NCBI GenBank assembly: GCA_900609035.2
Contig: UXAT02000034.1
Location: 124,001-188,000 of the forward strand
Length of the DNA: 64,000 bases
Direction: 5' to 3'
Source of the DNA: Candidatus Defluviicoccus seviourii
Lineage (GTDB): Bacteria > Pseudomonadota > Alphaproteobacteria > Rhodospirillales > Defluviicoccaceae
Below the pieces are notes generated by a model. It made no database searches. It saw only the letters and a list, made by a program, of their open reading frames with translations, and had not been told where the DNA came from. Below, in pieces: positions 18,901 to 24,471 of this stretch. The translations under genes and the position numbers were made by a program. Numbering within the stretch: position 1 is the first letter of the stretch; each line of letters opens with the position of its first letter.

Positions 18901-19478
18901 CCTTTCACGCCGCCGGCTGCCGGATCCTGTTCTTCGCCGCCTATCGCAAGCCCGAAGACCGCTTTCACCCGCACCTGATCGAGGCCGATTCCGACGTTGT
19001 CGTCTGGTGCTGCGACGAGGCGCCCGGATTGGATGCCCGAAGACCGCAGGACAAGGCCTTTGTTGGCAATGTCGTGCAGGCAATGCAGGCCTATGCTGAG
19101 GGCAGGCTGGGCGACGGCATCCCGCTCTCGGACGTCGATCGGATCTTCGTCGTCGGGAGCGACGCGATGATGGCGGCCGTAGCACGGGCACGCCACGGGG
19201 TCCTGAAACCCTACCTCAAGGCCGACCATATCGGTGTCGGCAGCATCAACTCGCCGATGCAATGCATGATGAAGGAGATCTGCGCCCAGTGCCTGCAGCC
19301 GCACGTGGACCCGGTCACCGGCGAGCGCTCAGTGGTGTTTTCCTGCTTCTGCCAGGACCAGCTCCTCGACCATGTCGACTTCGGCGCGCTTCGCGCCCGG
19401 CTTATGCAGAACGCGGTGCAGGAGAAGCTGACGCGACGCTGGATCGCGCACTGCAAGCGAGCGTTGACGCACGCCTGA
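15981..19478 (+). CDS. Multidomain Fe-S flavoprotein resembling an NfnB/GltD-NfnA/PyrK fusion
   Basis: A 1165-residue oxidoreductase. Residues 1-240 are helical and unrecognised. Cysteines 247, 250, 258 and 322, 325, 329 (CNDCMKAC) form an iron-sulfur region like that preceding GltD/NfnB flavin domains. A first Rossmann motif (GLGPAGFSLA) lies near 388 and a second (VVGGGLTAIDTATEA) near 570, for FAD and NAD(P)H. From about 850 a ferredoxin-NADP reductase-like half begins, with GPGQFFRVQNF, AGGGVGNAELL, VVGSDAMM and a terminal cysteine set (ICAQC at 1100-1104, SCFCQDQLLDHVDF from 1121) matching the 2Fe-2S region of NfnA/PyrK. Electron transfer between a pyridine nucleotide and another carrier is inferred. 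The partner is unknown. The ATG at 15981 has ATGAGG nine bases upstream, and a TTG at 15957 would add eight residues. Confidence 0.85.
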   Translation: MTETAPPLLLEDALDFADLYDDEGLAKLDRAFLRFLDSADQALAASLTAARAAPNSLAAAPESELLLALAPHLDAFVARLFGIEPELKAAADRHHQLAPLYTCRRLFVQRRAAKAFTAEEAATFDGPALAKSLAARLGRPLDSLSFATAVLAWMEDEAANKADLDLASRYAAWVVLSPAGRRLYPDDVLFRVPGKVEHQSLVPQATIDLSGAPAAVTAAHHTLARDGFALTDQGTDLAGALSESSYCILCHHQGRDSCSKGLKDKKTGAYTKNPLGVTIPGCPLEEKISEMHEAKNEGLVIAALAIACIDNPMLAATGHRICNDCMKACIYQKQDPVNIPQVETRVLKDVLALPWGFEIYSLLTRWNPLNVRRPLPLPASGYKVLVVGLGPAGFSLAHHLMNAGHAVTAVDGAKIEPLPAELSGVDQLGHRVPFRPIRDVGELYEDLDDRVMAGFGGVAEYGITVRWDKNFLKVIRLLLERRQRLTMLGGTRFGSAITAESAFAMGFDHIALAAGAGKPTLLGIPNELARGVRQASDFLMALQLTGAAKLGSVANLQIRLPIVVVGGGLTAIDTATEALTYYVRQVEKFRQRYEILVEAEGSEAVRATWTAEDKVIADEFLAHAQALGEEREAARREGRPPAFIPLLNAWGGSTIAYRRRMVDAPSYTLNHEEIIKALEQGVRFAELLAPKEILLDDFGHVRAFRLARQRIGDSGRPEPSGDEVELPARTILVAAGTQPNTVLAREHPGFAALDGKYFAAVDETGAAAKPERSTKPATPHVLMQFHADGRAMSFFGDLHPSYAGNVVKALASAKQGYPVVDRALRRRAPEPVAPDALAAQLNDALRPTVIAVKPLTTTAHEITVRAPFAAHAYGPGQFFRVQNFEANAPRANGTTLAMEAVALTGAMIDREEGLISLIALDMGGSTSLLPLLKAGERIVLMGPTGAVTETEHNETVLLAGGGVGNAELLSMKTAFHAAGCRILFFAAYRKPEDRFHPHLIEADSDVVVWCCDEAPGLDARRPQDKAFVGNVVQAMQAYAEGRLGDGIPLSDVDRIFVVGSDAMMAAVARARHGVLKPYLKADHIGVGSINSPMQCMMKEICAQCLQPHVDPVTGERSVVFSCFCQDQLLDHVDFGALRARLMQNAVQEKLTRRWIAHCKRALTHA

Positions 19479-19482
19479 GACG

Positions 19483-19571
19483 CGTCATTGCGAGGCGCGA
19501 TAGCGACGAAGCAATCGATATATTTCAATGTGTTATAAGAGCTGGATTGCTTCGCTTCGCTCGCAATGACG
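19483..19571. repeat. Palindromic repeat (REP/MITE-like), copy 1
   Basis: The outer arms 19483-19516 and 19545-19571 are inverted copies beginning CGTCATTGCGAG and ending GAAGCAATC, with a small AT-rich loop. A second, diverged copy is at 51740-51842. The motif (ATTGCGAG...GAAGCAATCC) is of a kind I recall as dispersed in alphaproteobacterial genomes. It lies between two convergent genes and could also end transcription in both directions. Confidence 0.85.
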
Positions 19572-19606
19572 TTCTTCTTGCCAATCGGCGAACGGCGGGT
19601 GAGCGC

Positions 19607-19834
19607 TCACGCGTTCAGGACGTTCTCGATATCCTTGCTGGTTTCGTCGGAAAGAAACAGCACGCCGGCACCTGTGACGTTGAACTGCCGCGCCAAGAGG
19701 TTGGTGATCTGGGCGTTCGACATCTGCGGTTTGGCATTGAAGATCTGTGTCGCGAGGTTTTGGGCAATCCCGCCGTCGCAGGCGAAGCGATCGACGATCA
19801 GCGACATGATCATGCTGACCTTCAGATCGACCAT
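19607..19834 (-). CDS. Small unrecognised protein, last gene of the low-GC block
   Basis: A 75-residue protein with no family I recognise. It is neutral and mostly helical in appearance, with NAQITNLLARQFNVTGAGVLF in the middle and an acidic C-terminus (SDETSKDIENVLNA). There is no signal peptide or membrane helix. The ATG is preceded by GGGAGGT ten bases upstream, which is good support for a real gene. It follows the 58-codon gene by 40 bases on the same strand and ends just before the palindromic repeat. A helix-turn-helix or small structural role is possible, but nothing in the sequence decides it. Confidence 0.65.
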   Translation of the reverse strand: MVDLKVSMIMSLIVDRFACDGGIAQNLATQIFNAKPQMSNAQITNLLARQFNVTGAGVLFLSDETSKDIENVLNA

Positions 19835-19874
19835 GGCTCAGTACCTCCCGCCTTGCGGCGGTTTCAGGGAGAAT

Positions 19875-20051
19875 TCATCCGGTGACATACACATGCTGGC
19901 CTGGCCCGAGCGTATAACGCGAGGCAGTGGCAAAGATGATGGGCTCCGGGTCGGAGCCGTCGGTCACAAGCCGCGTCGAGCCATCGAGAAAATGGATGGT
20001 ATACGGCAGTGATTGATCGAACGGTGCTGGTTGATTGGTGTTCTGCGCCAT
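19875..20051 (-). CDS. 58-residue unrecognised protein
   Basis: A small open frame read on the minus strand: ATG at 20051, stop TGA at 19875. It encodes MAQNTNQPAPFDQSLPYTIH, continues with FLDGSTRLVTDGSDPEP, and ends GPGQHVYVTG. It starts 9 bases after the stop of the preceding 150-residue gene and has an AGGGGGT ribosome-binding sequence six bases before the ATG. The composition (beta-type, DG turns, no hydrophobic segment) suggests a small soluble beta domain. No family recognised. It is short enough to be missed by length-filtered gene callers. Confidence 0.6.
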   Translation of the reverse strand: MAQNTNQPAPFDQSLPYTIHFLDGSTRLVTDGSDPEPIIFATASRYTLGPGQHVYVTG

Positions 20052-20060
20052 GACGACCCC

Positions 20061-20513
20061 CTACGCTGCTGATGAGGCGATTGTTTTCAATTCGGCCACA
20101 ATGTAGCGGCGGACGTCCTCGCCGACATCGAAGATGCCATGGCCGAGGAGCGACGGATCGGTCTCGTCAGCGCTGTAGACGAGCATGGTGTACCTGCCGC
20201 TCTTGATCAGCGAGCTCACACGCGCGAGCGCCCGATCGATGATCGCCTTGTTCCCGGTCGTGAGCGCGTCGTAGCCCGGACCGGTCGGCACACCCGCTGC
20301 CCTCGCGCCCGCACCCTGATAGGGACGGATGACGGCATTGCCGCCGCCGACGCTGATGCCATCCATATAGGCGAGGAACTGGCTTTCGTTGTCATTGAAG
20401 ACGAAAAGCGCCTGCGCGTACTGCGGTTGCTCGATCATCCAGGCGAAATCACCCTCCTTTCCGCTCCCTGCAAACACGGACGGCTTCAGAACGATTTGAA
20501 CAGTTGCCGACAT
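20061..20513 (-). CDS. Unrecognised alpha/beta protein with GGGNAVIRPY and GVPTG motifs
   Basis: A 150-residue soluble protein. Alternating strands and helices, a FVFNDNESQF strand-loop (37-46), a glycine-rich GGGNAVIRPY (56-65), GVPTGPGYDAL (74-84) and a C-terminal GHGIFDVGEDVRRYI suggest a single-domain nucleotide- or ADP-ribose-binding fold of macrodomain-like character. This is shape-based inference, not a family match. It lies 44 bases after the 579-residue gene, with purine-rich GGGAGAGG upstream of the ATG, and 9 bases before the next start. If the block encodes a toxin or effector, this could be an enzyme component or an immunity or modulator protein. Confidence 0.7.
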   Translation of the reverse strand: MSATVQIVLKPSVFAGSGKEGDFAWMIEQPQYAQALFVFNDNESQFLAYMDGISVGGGNAVIRPYQGAGARAAGVPTGPGYDALTTGNKAIIDRALARVSSLIKSGRYTMLVYSADETDPSLLGHGIFDVGEDVRRYIVAELKTIASSAA

Positions 20514-20557
20514 GTCCTCTCCCTTCCCATTACTACAATTACAGCATCACCTCGAAC

Positions 20558-22297
20558 TCATGGTCCTTCATCGTCGCAAAGATAGACAAGGCCATTGCCC
20601 GCGGCAGCAACCCGTGCCTTGATCGCTTTCGGATCTTCATCTTTGAACTTCCGCTGCAGCACGAAGTCGCAGTTGGGAACGGGCGGCACCAACATTTGCG
20701 CCGAATAGTAATTCGCGTTGTAGTAACCATCGTTGTTGAAGTCCGCGGATTTTCGGTCAAAAGGCACGCTCCACGGGCTCCACTCGAGCGACTTGCCTTT
20801 CTTGTTCGTATATTTGTAGCGGTAGCGAACCCGATAGGGCTCCGGCCAAGTCCGCTTCGGATCTCCCTTCTTGGAATCGTAGTTGCACCAGCGAATGACC
20901 GGCGCGATCAGCGCCGTGGGACAGATATCGTCGTCGTTGACCGGGCAAAGATCGACCAGAGTCTTCGTCGTCATGTTTGGCAGCGGGATGGCGTAGGTCG
21001 TGCTATTGTGCCCGGTCTGATCATCGGCGACTTCGCGCAGCACGATGCGGCCGATGGCGTACCCTGACGGATCGTCCGGCAGCGTCACCTCCGGGCAGGT
21101 GTCCGAGGACCAATCACACTTCAGCCAATCCGACGACGGTGATGCAACCGTCGTGATGGTCGTCCCCTGAAACTGAACCGAATAGCGGATCCACTTGGCG
21201 GTGAATTTCCAGGCGTTGTTCCACTCGGTTTGCTTCTGCTCGACCGTGGGTTTGGTCGAGGCCGGCGCCGGCTGGCCATCAACGCCGGAAGCGGCCTTGT
21301 CTTTCGCCGTCTGCAGGATCTTCAGCGCATCCTGCTTGAAGTCGTCGCATTGCTTCTTCAGAGCCACAATTCTGTTTGCGCGCAACTGCTCCACTTCATG
21401 CTTGCGGTCCGTCTTCTTCTCCCATCTGGTGGTGAAGTCTCCCATCGCCCCGCTAACGAGAACGGTGTCCCACTGGTTTTTCAGCTCGTCGTAGCGTATC
21501 GGAACAGCGCAGTTGTCCTGATAATAGTAACCATCAGACTCGGCACTGTCCCACGGCCAGGTTGGCTCGCTTCCTTCGTAGGTCACCGACCCGATGCGGT
21601 TGACAAGTTTATCCCTGACATCATCGCATTTCGCCTCGAAATCATTGAGAACACCCTTTTCGGCCAGATAGTCTTTAATTGTTGTGCAAAGGAAATCAAA
21701 ATACGACTGCAGATCCTGCATCGCACCAAAGAGATTCTTTTTGTCTTCATCGCGATCGCTATTCTGGAGACTACATACAAGTTTCTGCTGTAACAGCACG
21801 CGATAGTTCAAACATGACGCTTGCGAGACGCGCAGCCCGATCAGTGTCGATATCGCTGCCTGCGCCAGATCCATGTAGTTCTGTGATTTCGTGTCCGCAT
21901 TTTTCAGCGTTGCTTCAACCGCAGAAATCGCCGTCTCGACGGCATTCGCCGGAATTTCGATCGTGCTGAGCGACTTGACAGCATCGATCACCTTTTGAAG
22001 GGTAGACGTGTTTGTATCGAGCGTTTTCAAGTCTCCCGTCGAGGCAAGCCACTTCTCCATCGTCTTGACGTAATCGCTTGCTTCGTCGATTTTTTGCGAC
22101 GTCAGAAAGCCTTTCAAGTCGGCAAACCCGGCGTTGATTGCGTCCAGAACCGGCTTATTGGGATCCGGTTGCTCTGGATCGATCAGCGTTCCAAACACGT
22201 TCAATGCCGCGCTCGCAATCGGCCCCCAAGGACCGGGCAGGATGAAGGAGATCGTTTCCAGCGCCGAAAGCGATGTCTTCAACGCGTTGGCAGTCAT
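20558..22297 (-). CDS. Unrecognised 579-residue protein with toxin-like hydrophobic N-terminal helix
   Basis: A soluble-looking protein with no signal peptide. Residues 8-39 form a hydrophobic helix (LETISFILPGPWGPIASAAL and VFGTLI) followed by helical segments to about residue 330 (DAINAGFADLKGFL, several Lys/Asp-rich helices). The C-terminal 230 residues look beta-rich with aromatic repeats (WIRYSVQF, YRVRYRYKY, WSPWSVPF) and about ten cysteines. A helical N-terminal bundle beginning with a Pro/Gly hydrophobic hairpin and a beta-rich tail recalls delta-endotoxin-like pore formers. That is inference and not a family assignment. The DNA is unusually AT-rich (50 G/C of 120 in 21661-21780) and the protein is Lys/Asn/Asp-rich, which suggests acquisition. 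The ATG has GAGGGG seven bases upstream. Confidence 0.72.
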   Translation of the reverse strand: MTANALKTSLSALETISFILPGPWGPIASAALNVFGTLIDPEQPDPNKPVLDAINAGFADLKGFLTSQKIDEASDYVKTMEKWLASTGDLKTLDTNTSTLQKVIDAVKSLSTIEIPANAVETAISAVEATLKNADTKSQNYMDLAQAAISTLIGLRVSQASCLNYRVLLQQKLVCSLQNSDRDEDKKNLFGAMQDLQSYFDFLCTTIKDYLAEKGVLNDFEAKCDDVRDKLVNRIGSVTYEGSEPTWPWDSAESDGYYYQDNCAVPIRYDELKNQWDTVLVSGAMGDFTTRWEKKTDRKHEVEQLRANRIVALKKQCDDFKQDALKILQTAKDKAASGVDGQPAPASTKPTVEQKQTEWNNAWKFTAKWIRYSVQFQGTTITTVASPSSDWLKCDWSSDTCPEVTLPDDPSGYAIGRIVLREVADDQTGHNSTTYAIPLPNMTTKTLVDLCPVNDDDICPTALIAPVIRWCNYDSKKGDPKRTWPEPYRVRYRYKYTNKKGKSLEWSPWSVPFDRKSADFNNDGYYNANYYSAQMLVPPVPNCDFVLQRKFKDEDPKAIKARVAAAGNGLVYLCDDEGP

Positions 22298-22336
22298 TGG
22301 GCAGCCCCTCTTTTTCCCCGGCGTTGGGTTCCGCCG

Positions 22337-23245
22337 TCAGGTAATCGCGTTGGCGACGGCGATTTCACCAAGATTGGCCTGAACGCCGCGCGGGACGGTG
22401 TTGCCGCGGACCTTGATGTTGGCCAGGCTCTTGACGAAGTTGACCTTTCCGGCGATGTCGGCCGTATACAGCTTGGTCAGTTCATCGACCTTGTCCGCCT
22501 TCTCTTTGGCGGTTGCCCAGGTAAAGCCGCTTGTCAACGGCACCGGATTGAGGATCGAGGAATAGTGCAAGATCAGCACCAGGTCCGCCGAGGTCGGATC
22601 GGGTCGCGTCGGCGCCGCGCCTGCGGCCGCTCCGGCGACATCCTTGGCGACCGTGTGTGCCTGGAAGAAATTGGCGAAATCGTCCCAGTATTCCTGGTCG
22701 GTCTCGTTCTGCCACTTGTTCACCAGCGACATGATCAGCGCGCTGTCGGCGGCATCAAGCAGGCCGCTCGTGATGTCCTTGCCGGCCATCGCGTCGCGAA
22801 AAAGCTGGAAGATGTTCAGCATGTATGGACCCAGCGCGGTCACGATGGCGCAGAAGGCAGCCGTCTTGCCCAGCTTCGCCTCCTTCGCCGCACCGTTGCT
22901 GTTGTCGTTATTGTTGGCGTCCGCGTTCTCCAGAACCTTGCCGACCTTCTTTTCCTTCGTCGCTAGCTCGTTCTTTCCGGTGGCCGGATCCTTGGTGACG
23001 ACGCCCGGATGCTCCGAGACTTTCGCTTTCAGCGCTTCCTTGGCATCGAGGTTGTTCATGCGCGCCGTCAAGTTCTCGATGCTCTTCACCAGCGTCTTGT
23101 TGCTGTTGACGATATCCGTCATCGCTTGGCGCAGGGTCGTGCGGGCGCGGTCACGCTCGTCCTTGCTGACCCGCTCCAGCTCTTCTCGGTGTTCCTCGCT
23201 GTCCGTGGCGTGCTCTTCGGTGAAATGCTCTTCGGCATGCGGCAT
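22337..23245 (-). CDS. Unrecognised protein: acidic coiled coil plus hydrophobic segment
   Basis: A 302-residue protein. Residues 1-30 are rich in Glu and His (EEHFTEEHATDSEEHREEL). Residues 30-75 form a probable coiled coil, 107-118 are an Asn/Asp linker, and 128-149 a hydrophobic stretch (KTAAFCAIVTALGPYMLNIF) that could enter a membrane. The remainder is mixed. No family recognised. The start at 23245 has AAGGAG eight bases upstream and removes a 19-residue extension from an upstream start at 23302. It lies between the 89-residue and 579-residue genes with 71- and 39-base gaps, so all are probably one transcript. A coiled coil plus membrane-active helix is compatible with a second component of a pore-forming pair, but this is speculative. 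Confidence 0.7.
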   Translation of the reverse strand: MPHAEEHFTEEHATDSEEHREELERVSKDERDRARTTLRQAMTDIVNSNKTLVKSIENLTARMNNLDAKEALKAKVSEHPGVVTKDPATGKNELATKEKKVGKVLENADANNNDNSNGAAKEAKLGKTAAFCAIVTALGPYMLNIFQLFRDAMAGKDITSGLLDAADSALIMSLVNKWQNETDQEYWDDFANFFQAHTVAKDVAGAAAGAAPTRPDPTSADLVLILHYSSILNPVPLTSGFTWATAKEKADKVDELTKLYTADIAGKVNFVKSLANIKVRGNTVPRGVQANLGEIAVANAIT

Positions 23246-23316
23246 GCAATCTGCTCCTTGCAGGCCCGAACGACGGCTTTGGAGAGAGTGGCGGCCGGTC
23301 AAGCCCTGGCTAGCGC

Positions 23317-23586
23317 TTAGATATCTTCTTCAAAGCGGGGATCGCCAATACCGGGCGCAGGGAACTCGACCTCCAGGTCGCAGTCACCCATGTTCCCAAG
23401 TTCAACCAGATCGTGCTTTGAGTGGTAGATTTTCGTCCGCCCTGCCGTGAGGACCGGTCCGCGGGCGCTGCCGTCGGCGAGTGCTAGCAACACCACCGGG
23501 TTATTGGCACCGGCGGCAACGCCGATCTTGATTGAACGTCCGCTCAGGCTGAGCGTGTCACCGCTGTACACGGTTGCCTTGGTCAC
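23317..23586 (-). CDS. Small unrecognised beta-rich protein, first gene of the low-GC block
   Basis: An 89-residue protein starting at a GTG (MTKATVYSGD) with an excellent GGAGGAGG ribosome binding site six bases upstream. The sequence suggests a beta sandwich or barrel: LSLSGRSIKIGVAAG, NPVVLLALADGSARG, then an acidic C-terminus (LEVEFPAPGIGDPRFEEDI). No signal peptide. It heads a run of six same-strand genes ending at 19607. The strong translation start and leading position suggest an abundant product. Function unknown. Confidence 0.7.
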   Translation of the reverse strand: MTKATVYSGDTLSLSGRSIKIGVAAGANNPVVLLALADGSARGPVLTAGRTKIYHSKHDLVELGNMGDCDLEVEFPAPGIGDPRFEEDI

Positions 23587-23665
23587 CGCCGCCCTCCTCC
23601 CCTGTCACGGTATTCGTGTTAGCTCGGCGGCACTCCTGTTGGCGCATCCGCCGGCTTGTTAAAAA

Positions 23666-23680
23666 TGATAGTAATTCTTA
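23666..23680. promoter_or_regulatory. Fur-box-like 7-1-7 sequence
   Basis: TGATAGTAATTCTTA matches 12 of 15 positions of the 7-1-7 form TGATAATnATTATCA. It lies 80 bases upstream of the first gene of the six-gene block, where a promoter would be expected. An AT-rich promoter element without regulator binding would look similar. Confidence 0.3.
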
Positions 23681-23729
23681 CTCAGCCGCAAGGCTATAAG
23701 AAACTCCGTCAGGTGGACGTGCGCTGCTG

Positions 23730-23780
23730 GTGCAGCGACCCAATCGGGCGACTCGCGCCCAAGCAAGGTTGTCGCTGCAC
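23730..23780. repeat. 10-bp perfect inverted repeat
   Basis: GTGCAGCGAC (23730-23739) and GTCGCTGCAC (23771-23780) are exact reverse complements with 31 bases between them. This could be an operator pair or a recombination-type end. Nothing decides which. Confidence 0.45.
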
Positions 23781-23795
23781 AACATATTGAATCGC

Positions 23796-23844
23796 GTGCA
23801 CTTTCGGCACAAACAGGATGTACGCTCTGTTTGTGCCAGTGCAC
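23796..23844. repeat. Strong hairpin near the end of the terB-like gene
   Basis: GGCACAAACAG (23806-23816) pairs exactly with CTGTTTGTGCC (23827-23837) across a 10-base loop. After a 3-base bulge the stem extends by GTGCACT (23796-23802) with AGTGCAC (23838-23844), giving 18 pairs in all. No T-run follows on either strand, so a classical terminator is not supported. An operator, transcript-processing site or RNA element is possible. Confidence 0.55.
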
Positions 23845-23913
23845 TGGGTTATGGCGCAGCAGGCGGCAGCGACTGCGGTCCTACGACCGCGCCGACCACG
23901 CTCGCCACGGCCG

Positions 23914-24318
23914 TCAGAGCGTTGCGAAGCGGGCCCGCGCGCCGCGCTCGATGGCAGCCGCGATGAGGCTGTCGATATCGAGCCGATCGCGGATCAGTTC
24001 CAGCATGCGGGATTCTTCGACCACAACCCGGCCGTCGGCCGCAGCGACGTCGCACGCGAGCGCATAGGCCGTTTCCCGCAACCGTTCGGGCAAGGCAGCA
24101 CCGATTAGTTCGAGCGCCTTGTCGAGGCCGTTTTCGTCATCGAGCAGCTCGGCACAAGAGGCGGTCGTCGACGAAAGGCTTTGGTTGTTGTAGTCGCGGA
24201 AGATCGGCAGACCGGTGATGATTTCGCCGATCTGGTGCAGTTCCGCGTCGGTCATGTTGCGATCGGCTGCTGAGACCAGCACCATCGTGTAGATGAGAGC
24301 TGCGTGATGACTGACCAT
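23914..24318 (-). CDS. TerB-like protein
   Basis: A 134-residue helical protein of the TerB family (tellurite-resistance TerB fold). Two halves carry the repeated acidic metal-site pattern: LVSAADRNMTDAELHQIGEI near residues 15-33 and AADGRVVVEESRMLELI near 95-112. TerB-type domains occur with membrane-associated stress and phage-defence systems and bind divalent metal. The actual role here is unknown. The ATG at 24318 follows AAGGGG, and an in-frame GTG at 24324 adds two residues. It lies 153 bases after the end of the DinG-like gene on the same strand and just upstream of the six-gene low-GC block. Confidence 0.82.
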   Translation of the reverse strand: MVSHHAALIYTMVLVSAADRNMTDAELHQIGEIITGLPIFRDYNNQSLSSTTASCAELLDDENGLDKALELIGAALPERLRETAYALACDVAAADGRVVVEESRMLELIRDRLDIDSLIAAAIERGARARFATL

Positions 24319-24471
24319 GCGCACCCCTTCTCGTCGCTACAAGCCGCCTTCGTTGCCTCAATCGCCGCCGCCGGCAACGCCATCGGCACGCGCAGCACCC
24401 TTAGGGTTTGCCGATAGCAGCCGTCAAGCCCGCCGCGCGCAGCGGCCGAAGGTGCATTATCCTTACGGCCC

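Larger units (their letters stand above)
23587..23913. other. Intergenic region upstream of the low-GC block
   Basis: There is no convincing gene here. The stretch holds an AT-rich patch with a Fur-like sequence (23666-23680), a 10-bp inverted repeat (23730-23739/23771-23780) and a strong imperfect hairpin (23796-23844). It separates the leading GTG of the six-gene block from the 3' end of the terB-like gene on the same strand, so it should hold the block's promoter. Confidence 0.6.

Noticed and set aside
17685..19304. Long minus-strand frames (for example 539 and 453 codons) opposite the large oxidoreductase gene
   Set aside because: They are mirror frames of a GC-rich coding gene. The plus-strand protein has clear domain motifs, and the minus products have none.
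23659..23844. 61-codon minus-strand frame in the region ahead of the low-GC block
   Set aside because: It covers the inverted repeats and an AT-rich promoter-like patch. It has no ribosome binding site and no recognisable sequence.
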